Assembly (NCBI GenBank): GCA_024278715.1
Contig: JAJRSN010000147.1
Location: forward strand, 1 to 10,252
Length of the DNA stretch: 10,252 nucleotides
Reading direction: 5' to 3'
Source of the DNA: Calditrichota bacterium
GTDB taxonomy: Bacteria; Calditrichota; Calditrichia; Calditrichales; Calditrichaceae
This document shows, piece after piece, positions 1 to 6,218 of this stretch. Within the stretch, counting starts at the first letter, position 1. Every line of letters begins with the position of its first letter. The notes under the pieces were generated by a model. That model did no database searches. It saw only the letters and a program-made list of their open reading frames with translations, and was not told the DNA's origin. The position numbers and the translations under genes were made by a program.

Positions 1-27
1 CTTTTTGGGTTTAAGCAACGATTAATA

Positions 28-408
28 TCATTCTCCTACTCTTGTTTTTCTAAGATATCTGATTAATCCATCGATTAATTTAATATTCGTAATTATTTTT
101 TTTCTTAACTGATTGAACTCTTCCCGTCTTATGTATTTCTGGTCATTGCAGGTAATCAAATGATCAAGTAATTCGTAAATCGATCCTCTTGCCATTCGTA
201 AAAACTGCATATTTTCCTGATAATGATATCTGCCATATCCCTCAGCAATGTTTGATGTAACAGAAATAGCGGCTCTTCGCATTTGTTGAAATAAATTATA
301 CTTTTCAGAGTCTGGTAATTTTGTTGTAATATCATAGATTTGTTTTCTGACTTCTCTGGCAACCTGCCATACGTCCAAATCCATAAAACTTTGGATTTTG
401 TCCACCAT
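28..408 (-). CDS. Four-helix-bundle protein, S23/bAvd family
   Basis: A 126-residue protein of the family first seen as an ORF in the intervening sequences of 23S rRNA, related to the Avd accessory protein of diversity-generating retroelements. Visible hallmarks are DLDVWQ near residue 10, KLPDSEKYNLFQQMRRA (30-46), NIAEGYGR (53-60) and ARGSIYEL (73-80), with a basic C-terminus. The length is normal for the family (about 115-130). Family members form small helical-bundle oligomers; Avd binds nucleic acid and reverse transcriptase. The role of stand-alone members is unknown to me, and no reverse transcriptase or 23S rRNA is visible here. I chose the ATG at 408; an in-frame GTG at 414 would add two residues and is itself part of the upstream heptad array. 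It lies downstream of wlbA on the same strand, 71 bp from its stop, so it may be co-transcribed. Family call confident, function not. Confidence 0.9.
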   Translation of the reverse strand: MVDKIQSFMDLDVWQVAREVRKQIYDITTKLPDSEKYNLFQQMRRAAISVTSNIAEGYGRYHYQENMQFLRMARGSIYELLDHLITCNDQKYIRREEFNQLRKKIITNIKLIDGLIRYLRKTRVGE

Positions 409-413
409 ATTCA

Positions 414-478
414 CACTTAACCCTTAACCCTTAACCCATAACTCTTAACTCTTAACTCTTACACGAATACACGATACT
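414..478 (-). repeat. Heptad tandem array between wlbA and the S23-like gene
   Basis: Read on the minus strand, 414-462 is seven consecutive 7-bp units of the GTTAAGN type: variants GTTAAGA, GTTATGG, GTTAAGG and GTTAAGT, after a first degenerate unit. Two degenerate 8-bp units (plus strand ACACGAAT and ACACGATA, 461-476) carry on to the wlbA stop codon. The array fills the whole intergenic space and points toward the S23-like start codon. The AAGGG inside some units resembles part of a Shine-Dalgarno sequence. Confidence 0.9.
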
Positions 479-479
479 T

Positions 480-1439
480 TCAATTCCCAATAACACTCTG
501 CAAGATCGGATGCACTTTTTCCTTATCTCCGGAGGTAACCCGGGCGTGCCGAATGCGATAGGCTAATTCTATTGAAGGTCGCGCGTCTTCGATTCCGTAT
601 CCCTTTCCTGCCAGAATATCCTTATAGACTTCGGTGTGCAAGTCCGTGAATCCGCCGGAAAATTCCATCTCCTGATTTTCGATTAAAATGCTGCGAAACG
701 TACGCTTACCTTCCTGCACCGCCTTCTGAGGCAGATCGTCGCGATCCAACGACAAAAACCAGCGGACATTCGCCCGTTCCAACTCCATAAAACCGCCCAC
801 TTTTTTGCGATCGGAATAGTGCACTTCCAGATGCTGCACCTTCCCGAAAATCCAGTTAAGCATGTCGAAAAAATGGATTCCGATATTGGTAGCCACGCCG
901 CCCGACTTTTCAATGTCTCCCTTCCAACTGTAAAAATACCACTTCCCGCGGGAGGTAATGTACGTCAAATCGATTAAATATTTATGTTTGGATTTATTTT
1001 TCAGAACTTTTTCGCGAAGATTACGGATCGTTTGATGTATCCGAAGCTGCAACACATTATAAATTCTCTTGCCAAAGTCTTTCTCGACTTCCGCCAAAGC
1101 GTCCAAATTCCAGGGATTCAGAACCAGCGGTTTTTCGCAAATCGCGTCAGCTCCCACGCGCAAAGCAAAACGGATGTGAGCATCGTGCAGATAGTTCGGC
1201 GAACAAATACTCACATAGTGTATTTCGTCGCCCGCATTTTTACGGCGCAGCATCTCAACATGTCTGTCGAAACGTTCAAATTCCGTAAAAAAATCGACGT
1301 CATCAAAATACGAATCGAGAACTCCAACGGAATCGGAAGGATCGACCGCGCATACTAATCTATTTCCTGTGTCTTTGATAGCCTTCATGTGGCGGGGGGC
1401 AATATAACCGGCGGCGCCAATCAGAGCAAAATTCTTCAT
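480..1439 (-). CDS. wlbA: UDP-GlcNAc(A)-type sugar-nucleotide 3-dehydrogenase (WlbA/WbpB, Gfo/Idh/MocA family)
   Basis: 319 residues, the usual length of WlbA/WbpB. This enzyme oxidises C3 of UDP-N-acetylglucosaminuronate with NAD+, the step before amination and acetylation to UDP-2,3-diacetamido uronic acids used in O-antigen or capsule. The N-terminal Rossmann fold starts MKNFALIGAAGYIAPRH, the diagnostic WlbA variant of the glycine-rich motif. FFTEFERFDRH (50-60) is also typical of this subfamily. The catalytic EKP is at 102-104 (Lys103), and the substrate-side motif GGVATNIGIHFFD spans 180-192. The start is supported by a strong AGGAGG at 1444-1449, four bases upstream of the ATG. The usual partners (WbpA, WbpE, WbpD) are not in the window, so this copy stands alone here. 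The S23-like gene follows on the same strand. Subfamily is recalled from sequence resemblance; exact substrate is inferred. Confidence 0.9.
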   Translation of the reverse strand: MKNFALIGAAGYIAPRHMKAIKDTGNRLVCAVDPSDSVGVLDSYFDDVDFFTEFERFDRHVEMLRRKNAGDEIHYVSICSPNYLHDAHIRFALRVGADAICEKPLVLNPWNLDALAEVEKDFGKRIYNVLQLRIHQTIRNLREKVLKNKSKHKYLIDLTYITSRGKWYFYSWKGDIEKSGGVATNIGIHFFDMLNWIFGKVQHLEVHYSDRKKVGGFMELERANVRWFLSLDRDDLPQKAVQEGKRTFRSILIENQEMEFSGGFTDLHTEVYKDILAGKGYGIEDARPSIELAYRIRHARVTSGDKEKVHPILQSVIGN

Positions 1440-1487
1440 CTAACCTCCTGTGCGTCAATAAATCACTAACCAATAAGAAGAAATAAA

Positions 1488-1512
1488 TTGAAAAATCATC
1501 TAAGTTTTTCAA
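1488..1512. promoter_or_regulatory. Inverted repeat upstream of wlbA
   Basis: TTGAAAAA and TTTTTCAA form perfect 8-bp arms around a 9-bp spacer, 49 bp upstream of the wlbA start codon. No T-run follows that would make it a convincing terminator. It could be an operator or leader hairpin, but AT-rich arms of this size can arise by chance. Confidence 0.3.
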
Positions 1513-1721
1513 CAAACATGTTACCTTATTTTCATAATAAAGAAGTTTTCTGACGGTAGCCTTCAAGCCAGAATTAAACATTTTTAGTGAAGAATCACTT
1601 CATCTTAACCGATTTTTAATATAAATAGTTCTGAAAAAATATACAAATAGAAATATTCATTGCGTGTCATAAGTCACTCTTTTGCCGGTTTGTTATTCGA
1701 TAAGCGACTTCTCCGATCATC

Positions 1722-1770
1722 GTAATGTGTGATGCGTGATGCGTAATGCGTAATGCGTAATGCGTAATGC
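1722..1770 (+). repeat. GTAATGC heptad tandem array, 7 copies
   Basis: Seven uninterrupted 7-bp units on the plus strand: one GTAATGT, two GTGATGC and four GTAATGC. Identical units cluster at the right-hand end, as expected from recent slippage or unequal duplication. Confidence 0.95.
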
Positions 1771-1875
1771 GTATAAATGATTATCGACATTTAATCAAAT
1801 GTCATTAAAATGAAGCTAAAATTCTAATTTCTATATTTAATTTGGGATTTACGATTTTCCTCTTCAATCTACTTT

Positions 1876-1920
1876 GTCACTTTTCGTTAAGCGTTAAGGG
1901 TATAAGGGTTAAGCGTGCTT
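1876..1920 (+). repeat. GTTAAGN degenerate heptad cluster
   Basis: After one GTCACTT unit at 1876 there are GTTAAGC (1886-1892), GTTAAGG (1893-1899), an 8-bp GTATAAGG (1900-1907) and GTTAAGC (1908-1914). This is the same unit type as the array upstream of the S23-like gene, but on the opposite strand. The 11-mer GTTAAGCGTGC at 1908 recurs at 1986. Confidence 0.8.
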
Positions 1921-1956
1921 CTTCATTTTAGCTTGGTGTACAATTTTACTTTGAAA

Positions 1957-2064
1957 CTTGTCACTGGTTACTCGTAACTTTTTTAGTTAAGCGTGCCTCT
2001 CCAAACTACGAGTCACGTTCTTGTCACTGGTTACTTGTTACTATATAACTATCACTTGTCGCTT
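1957..2064 (+). repeat. GTNACTN heptad mosaic, including a duplicated 16-mer
   Basis: Units such as GTCACTG, GTTACTC and GTAACTT run in phase from 1960 to 1980. Units GTCACTG, GTTACTT, GTTACTA, TATAACT, ATCACTT and GTCGCTT run in phase from 2023 to 2064. The 16-mer CTTGTCACTGGTTACT occurs at 1957-1972 and again at 2020-2035, exactly 63 bp (nine heptads) apart. Confidence 0.85.
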
Positions 2065-2068
2065 TTAT

Positions 2069-2197
2069 CTTTAATCTTGAAAGAACTTTAATCTTGAAAG
2101 AACTTTAATCTTGAAAGAACTTTAATCTTGTAAGAACTTTAATCTTGTAAGAACTTTAATCTTGTAAGAACTTTAATCTTGTAAGAACTTTAATCTT
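2069..2197 (+). repeat. 17-bp minisatellite, 7 full copies plus a partial
   Basis: The unit CTTTAATCTTGAAAGAA repeats without interruption from 2069 to 2187, followed by a 10-bp partial copy. Units 1-3 carry GAAAGAA; units 4-7 carry GTAAGAA. The two variants are in separate blocks. Each unit contains complementary ends (CTTT and AAAG). Confidence 0.98.
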
Positions 2198-2208
2198 TAA
2201 TCTTACCT

Positions 2209-2281
2209 GCCACTCGTAACTCGTCACTTGTCACTTTTTAACTTTGTCACTATGTAACTTGTTACTCGTCACGCGTCACGA
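2209..2281 (+). repeat. GTNACTN/GTCACGN heptad array next to the cmoA promoter
   Basis: In-phase units GCCACTC, GTAACTC, GTCACTT, GTCACTT (2209-2236), a 9-10 bp irregular stretch, an 8-bp GTCACTAT, then GTAACTT, GTTACTC, GTCACGC and GTCACGA (2254-2281). The array stops directly before the promoter-like TTTG at 2284. The 10-mer ACTTTGTCAC at 2241 also occurs at 1871. Confidence 0.85.
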
Positions 2282-2283
2282 CC

Positions 2284-2315
2284 TTTGTTCATTGCCCCGT
2301 TTTTTGCTATATTTG
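2284..2315 (+). promoter_or_regulatory. Candidate cmoAB promoter
   Basis: TTTG at 2284-2287, 20 bases, then TATATTTG at 2308-2315 matches the Bacteroidetes-type TTTG / TAnnTTTG pattern. The same bases also read as a sigma70-like TTGTTC (2285-2290), 17 bases, TATATT (2308-2313). Transcription would start near 2322, about 20 bases before the cmoA ATG. Confidence 0.6.
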
Positions 2316-2342
2316 AATCCGTTACAATCGGAATAAAAGAGA

Positions 2343-3089
2343 ATGAAGATGAACGACAAAAAACCGCTTAAAGACAATATTTACGCCAATCCGCTTGAAC
2401 AAATAGGCGGTTTTAGATTTGACGAAAATGTAGCCAGAGTTTTCCCGGATATGATCAAACGTTCGGTGCCGGGCTACGAAGAAATTTTGCAAGCCATCGG
2501 ATTGTTCACCGCTTTTCATGTTCAACCGGACAGCAATTGCTATGATCTCGGCAGCTCGCTCGGCGCGGCTGCCGTTGCCATGAGGCGGGCAATCAAAGCT
2601 CCGAATGTCACGATTTTTGCCATCGATAATTCGATTGCCATGACCAAAGAAAGCCAAAAGTATCTGCTTAAAAATAATTCAACTGTGCCCGTGCAATTGA
2701 TTTGCGCCGATTTCAGAGACGTAAAAATTAACCGCGCCTCCGTAGTAGTTCTTAATTACACGCTGCAATTTATTCATCCGTCCGAACGGAAAAGGGCTTT
2801 ACAAAAAATTTACGAAGGAATGCTGCCCGGCGGTATCTTAATCATCTCCGAAAAAATTGTATTTCCCGATCCCGAAGAACAGCAATTTCAGGAAGCAATG
2901 CATCTTTCTTTTAAAAAAGCCCGCGGTTACAGCAAACTGGAAATAAGTCAAAAACGCACCGCTCTGGAAAATGTCTTAATCCCGGAAACGCCGGAAACCC
3001 ACCTTTCCCGCTTGCTTGAAATCGGATTCAACCGATGTTATCAATGGTATCAATACTTCAACTTCATTTCCATGGTGGCAGTCAAATGA
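2343..3089 (+). CDS. cmoA: Carboxy-S-adenosyl-L-methionine synthase CmoA
   Basis: 248 residues against 247 in E. coli. CmoA converts S-adenosylmethionine and prephenate to carboxy-SAM, the donor for wobble-uridine modification of tRNA. It is a class I methyltransferase fold. The N-terminal FDENVARVFPDMIKRSVPGY (26-45) is nearly the E. coli sequence. CYDLGSSLGAA (66-76) is the SAM-binding glycine loop, AIDNSIAM (93-100) the following acidic strand, VVLNYTLQFIHPSER the central motif, and SEKIVFPDP and LEISQKRTALENV the conserved C-terminal parts. I start at the ATG at 2343; a second in-frame ATG at 2349 is possible, and neither has a strong Shine-Dalgarno (AAAGAGA precedes the first). The stop overlaps the cmoB start (ATGA), so the pair is translationally coupled. 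Identification is very secure. Confidence 0.97.
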   Translation: MKMNDKKPLKDNIYANPLEQIGGFRFDENVARVFPDMIKRSVPGYEEILQAIGLFTAFHVQPDSNCYDLGSSLGAAAVAMRRAIKAPNVTIFAIDNSIAMTKESQKYLLKNNSTVPVQLICADFRDVKINRASVVVLNYTLQFIHPSERKRALQKIYEGMLPGGILIISEKIVFPDPEEQQFQEAMHLSFKKARGYSKLEISQKRTALENVLIPETPETHLSRLLEIGFNRCYQWYQYFNFISMVAVK

Positions 3090-4066
3090 TCGATTACAGC
3101 CGTTTTTTTGACATTTTACGCTCGGAATCCGCTGTTCCGGAATCGTGGAAGAACCTGCTTCCCAAACAAATAAAAAAAGCGCTCGATCCGTCCGCCAACA
3201 GCGACCTGCTTGAATGGGAGCAAATTATCAATTCCCTGCCTTCTGTTAAACCTTCGGTCATAAACTTGAACGCGGATGCCGTTGAAATCGGTCGCCAAAG
3301 CGATATGGACGCTCCGACCCGGCAAAGAATCGAACAATTGCTGCGCAGGCTGCATCCCTGGCGAAAAGGACCGTTCAATATTTTCAATATTTTTATCGAT
3401 ACGGAATGGCGATCGGATTGGAAGTGGAACCGTTTAAAAGATTACATTCAACCGCTTGGCGGGCGACTGGTTCTGGACGTTGGCAGCGGAAACGGCTATC
3501 ATTGTTTTCGCATGCGCGGCGCAGGGGCGCGTCTTGTCATGGGAATCGATCCCTATTTGAAATATGTGGCGCAGTTTGCCGCCCTGCAAAAATACGTCAA
3601 CGATCCTTCAATTCAGGTATTGCCGTTGGCTGCCGAAGATTTACCCGCCAACCTTCAATGTTTTGACACGGTGTTTTCCATGGGCGTGCTTTATCACCGC
3701 CGTTCTCCTTTTGATCATCTGTTTGAATTGCGGGGTCTGCTGCGCGCCGGGGGGGAATTAATTCTTGAAACACTGATTATCGAAGGCGAAAAGGGAGCCG
3801 CGCTTGTTCCCGAGGGTCGTTACGCCAAAATGCGCAATGTTTGGTTTATTCCCTCCTGCCTCACTCTGGAATCATGGCTTAAAAGAACAGGATTTAAAAA
3901 TATTCGCCTGATCGATGTGAGTTTGACCACAATTCAGGAACAACGCCGCACAAACTGGATGCGGTTCGAATCGCTGCCCGATTTTTTACATCCCAAAAAC
4001 GATCAACTGACCATCGAGGGCTATCCGCGACCGCGCCGTGCTATCTTTTTGGCGGAAAAACCCTGA
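3086..4066 (+). CDS. cmoB: tRNA U34 carboxymethyltransferase CmoB
   Basis: 326 residues, close to the 323 of E. coli. CmoB transfers the carboxymethyl group of carboxy-SAM (made by CmoA) to 5-hydroxyuridine at tRNA position 34, giving 5-oxyacetyluridine; with plain SAM it can make the 5-methoxy form. Conserved segments are PWRKGPFNIF (91-100), IDTEWRSDWKW (104-114), the SAM loop LDVGSGNGYH (130-139), GIDP (153-156), DTVFSMGVLYHRRSP (194-208), RNVWFIPS (250-257) and EQRRTNWM (285-292). I place the start at 3086, not further upstream inside cmoA, because ATGA overlaps the cmoA stop and MIDYSRFF matches the E. coli N-terminus. The hydroxylase supplying ho5U (TrhO/TrhP) is not in the window. yjbQ converges with 9 bp between stops; no terminator hairpin is visible there. 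Confidence 0.97.
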   Translation: MIDYSRFFDILRSESAVPESWKNLLPKQIKKALDPSANSDLLEWEQIINSLPSVKPSVINLNADAVEIGRQSDMDAPTRQRIEQLLRRLHPWRKGPFNIFNIFIDTEWRSDWKWNRLKDYIQPLGGRLVLDVGSGNGYHCFRMRGAGARLVMGIDPYLKYVAQFAALQKYVNDPSIQVLPLAAEDLPANLQCFDTVFSMGVLYHRRSPFDHLFELRGLLRAGGELILETLIIEGEKGAALVPEGRYAKMRNVWFIPSCLTLESWLKRTGFKNIRLIDVSLTTIQEQRRTNWMRFESLPDFLHPKNDQLTIEGYPRPRRAIFLAEKP

Positions 4067-4075
4067 ATCCGGCGA

Positions 4076-4507
4076 CTATTCCGTTTCTCCGACAAACTGC
4101 AAAACAACCCGTCTGTGTCTGCTCGAATTGTCGAAATCGATCAGTATAATCTGCTGCCAGGTTCCCAATATCAACTCTCCGTCAATTACCGGCGCCGTAA
4201 ATGAAGTTCCGGTTAAGGTCGAGCGCAGATGGGCGTAACCGTTTCCGTCATGCCAAGTATCGTCGTGGTGATAACGACGATTCATCGGCGCGATTCTTTC
4301 CATCATTTCGGGAATGTCTTTTAATAAACCGGGCTCGTATTCAACGGTGCTGATCGCAGCAGTGGAGCCGTTGATAAAAATCAGCAATTGCCCCTCTTTC
4401 AGTTTTTTATCGCGTACAAATTTCCGCACCTGAGGTGTAATGTCGATGATATCATTGAAACCGCCGGAAGAAATCTCAATCCATCCGTGAACCGCGCTTA
4501 GCGCCAT
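4076..4507 (-). CDS. yjbQ: YjbQ/UPF0047 family protein (secondary thiamine-phosphate synthase-like)
   Basis: 143 residues, the normal family length. Family members are small trimeric metal-site proteins with weak thiamine-phosphate synthase activity reported for some; the true role is unsettled. Visible conserved parts are the INGSTAAISTVEYEPGLLKD stretch (45-64), the putative metal/active-site region YHHDDTWHDGNGYAHL (79-94) with H80, H81, D82 and H93, the GTSF loop (100-103), LGTWQQI (114-120) and the RHRRVVLQ tail. A longer reading from 4543 is open, but I start at 4507: AGGAGG at 4513-4518 sits five bases upstream of this ATG and MALSAVHGWIEI matches the family N-terminus. It is transcribed toward cmoB and shows no functional link to it. 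Confidence 0.92.
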   Translation of the reverse strand: MALSAVHGWIEISSGGFNDIIDITPQVRKFVRDKKLKEGQLLIFINGSTAAISTVEYEPGLLKDIPEMMERIAPMNRRYHHDDTWHDGNGYAHLRSTLTGTSFTAPVIDGELILGTWQQIILIDFDNSSRHRRVVLQFVGETE

Positions 4508-4754
4508 TTTCGCCTCCTGAATTTTTAGAATTGATTTTAACAAATTCTTTTAGCAAAAGATAAAGATTTTTTTGCTATTCTTCCACAGGAGCGCTTTTCC
4601 GGTTAGCGTTCGGGAAATGCCCCCGCGAATCCTACCGAAGAGATAAACAGGAATCAAATAATCCTGCCCGATGAGAATGCTATACGGATGAGGGAATTCA
4701 CTGAATGCTCGGATAAATTACATTTTAAAAGAAGGAAAAAGAAATTAAGCGGTT

Positions 4755-5231
4755 TTACTTCAACAATCTTGCCAGAACGATTCCGAGGATTAACCACAAA
4801 GGAATCGAAAATATCAACGCCCAGATGATGCCGTTTGCCGTTTTCAGGGAGCTTGCCATTCCTTTGCGCTCCAGAGCCCGATTTATCTTCAAACGGACTT
4901 CTTCGATATGGAACGGTTTGGTCAAATAATCGTAGGCGCCCTTTTTTATTGCCTCCACGGCAGTCTCTATAGTGGGATGGGCGGTAATCATCAGAAACAC
5001 GACTTTATTGTTCAACATTTTTACTTTTTTCAACAATTCGATCCCGTCCATTTCGGGCATATAAAGATCAGACAAAACAACATCAATCGGTTCTTTCTTA
5101 ATAATCTCCAATGCCTCCGCTCCGCTTGCCGCCACATGGGGCACATAATCCAAACTCTTTAATACACTGTACAATGTATCGCGAACTTCCTGTTCATCGT
5201 CAACAACTAAAACATGTCTTGTCTCACTCAT
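4755..5231 (-). CDS. Single-domain response regulator with C-terminal membrane anchor
   Basis: 158 residues. Residues 4-122 are a complete receiver domain: acidic pair D11/D12, phosphoacceptor D55 in LSDLYMPEMDG, switch Thr83 in MITAH, and Lys105 in YLTKPF, in the style of NtrC-family receivers. No output domain follows. Instead residues 134-155 (IIWALIFSIPLWLILGIV and onward) form one hydrophobic helix, then a short basic end. The likely topology is a cytoplasmic receiver tethered to the inner membrane by its tail. It is last in a minus-strand series after the deacetylase, 45 bp behind it. GGGGAA lies about seven bases before the ATG. No histidine kinase is in the window. It could control a membrane-associated polysaccharide machine by protein contact; that is inference. 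Confidence 0.88.
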   Translation of the reverse strand: MSETRHVLVVDDEQEVRDTLYSVLKSLDYVPHVAASGAEALEIIKKEPIDVVLSDLYMPEMDGIELLKKVKMLNNKVVFLMITAHPTIETAVEAIKKGAYDYLTKPFHIEEVRLKINRALERKGMASSLKTANGIIWALIFSIPLWLILGIVLARLLK

Positions 5232-5276
5232 GGATATTTCCCCGTTACTATTAAAATCACTTACTAATATATCGGT

Positions 5277-6155
5277 TTAAACTGCCCGAAGGTTTAGTTT
5301 TTTTATCGGGAGTTTTTTATCTTCACGCAAAATTTTCAGATAATCGGCAAAACCAACCCATTCGAAAGTTTTCAGGAGATGGCTTAATTTATCAATATTC
5401 TTTGAAATATTGCCGTAATGTCTAAATTCCCGCAATCTGCCCAGTTTTAATTTCGGCTGATCCTGATCGAATTCCCAGGGATGCATATAGATAATCGCCG
5501 GGAATCCCCGCCGATTGAATTTTTTAATGGCGAAAGTCGTAAACTTCAGCGGAAAGATGCGTAGATATCCGCCGCCGCCAAAAGGAAAATTTTTACCCAA
5601 TATCCTTAACGTCGGCATGGGAAATTCATAAATGCCCGAACCGTTGCTTCCTTCGACAATAAATGTCGTTCTCGGGGCATCCGGAACTCCATAGCGGTCG
5701 TGCCATATCGGATAGATGGAAGAATCGTACAGCAGCCCGGATTCCGTCAAAATATCAAACGCCCACAGATTTTCTCTGGTAATGGAAAAGGTCGGCGCGC
5801 GGAATCCCGACACTTTTTTGCCGGTAATGTTCTGCAATATTTGAACCGAGCGCTGCAGATCTTCTCTGAATTCGGCGGGCTTCATTTTCGTGACCATCCG
5901 GTGACCATAGCTGTGCGACGCGACCTCGTGCCCGGCTTCAACAATACGGCGAATGAGTTTCGGATGCTGCTCAGCCACCCAGCCCAAAACAAAAAAAGTC
6001 GCGCGCGCGTCGAATTTCGCAAATAACTCCAGTAAACGGTCAACAAGAGGCTCCACCCGCGCGGGCTGTTCTTTCCATCGTTCGACAGGGAATAAATGCT
6101 GAAGGGCTTCGGGATGAAACCATTCCTCAACATCAACGGTCAAAATGTTTTTCAT
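5277..6155 (-). CDS. Polysaccharide deacetylase, DUF3473/XrtA-associated type
   Basis: 292 residues, matching the polysaccharide deacetylases found in exopolysaccharide loci linked to PEP-CTERM/XrtA systems. This family removes N- or O-acetyl groups from surface polysaccharide. NodB-fold motifs are LTVDVEEW (5-12) with the catalytic acidic D8, the metal-binding HSYGH (81-85: H81, H85), FRAPTFSI (118-125), and YDSSIYPIWHDRYGVP (143-158). The C-terminal DUF3473-like part carries YMHPWEFD. No signal peptide is visible, so it would act in the cytoplasm or at the membrane from inside, unlike secreted NodB enzymes. Only a weak AAAGAG precedes the ATG. It lies between the AraC-type regulator (63 bp upstream) and the membrane-anchored receiver. 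No exosortase or PEP-CTERM protein is seen here. Family confident, exact polymer unknown. Confidence 0.92.
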   Translation of the reverse strand: MKNILTVDVEEWFHPEALQHLFPVERWKEQPARVEPLVDRLLELFAKFDARATFFVLGWVAEQHPKLIRRIVEAGHEVASHSYGHRMVTKMKPAEFREDLQRSVQILQNITGKKVSGFRAPTFSITRENLWAFDILTESGLLYDSSIYPIWHDRYGVPDAPRTTFIVEGSNGSGIYEFPMPTLRILGKNFPFGGGGYLRIFPLKFTTFAIKKFNRRGFPAIIYMHPWEFDQDQPKLKLGRLREFRHYGNISKNIDKLSHLLKTFEWVGFADYLKILREDKKLPIKKLNLRAV

Positions 6156-6218
6156 GGAATCTCTTTGTCATTATTAAAATTACATGCTTAACGATTAAAA
6201 GGTGTTAAAAGATCCGTT

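Larger units (their letters stand above)
1440..2342. other. About 900 bp gene-free, repeat-rich intergenic region
   Basis: Lies between the divergent wlbA (minus) and cmoA (plus). I see no ORF with family resemblance. The left 280 bp are AT-rich and contain the wlbA ribosome binding site and a small inverted repeat. From about 1722 to 2281 the sequence is largely short tandem or near-tandem units, entered separately below. The right 60 bp carry the cmoA promoter candidate. Stop codons and AT-rich composition argue against a decayed gene. Confidence 0.8.

Noticed and set aside
28..408. 23S rRNA intervening sequence
   Set aside because: No rRNA-like sequence flanks the gene on either side, so this is a chromosomal stand-alone member.
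414..462. Telomere-like CCCTTAA repeats as a sign of eukaryotic DNA or a linear end
   Set aside because: Only a few such units occur, they grade into CTCTTAA, and they sit between two bacterial genes.
984..1358. 124-codon plus-strand open frame
   Set aside because: Antisense shadow of wlbA; the wlbA frame carries full motifs.
1360..1581. 73-codon minus-strand open frame overlapping the wlbA start
   Set aside because: It covers the wlbA N-terminus in another frame, its second half is out-of-frame wlbA, and it has no ribosome site or family resemblance.
414..2281. CRISPR array
   Set aside because: Units are 7 or 17 bp, directly adjacent, with no 25-40 bp repeats or unique spacers and no cas genes.
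3035..3085. N-terminal extension of cmoB inside cmoA
   Set aside because: The CmoB family N-terminus is MIDYSRFF at 3086, and the ATGA overlap explains the start.
4544..4754. Possible small gene or RNA between yjbQ and the receiver gene
   Set aside because: Short open stretches have no ribosome site or recognisable motif, and I found no convincing tRNA fold or GC-rich hairpin with a T-run.
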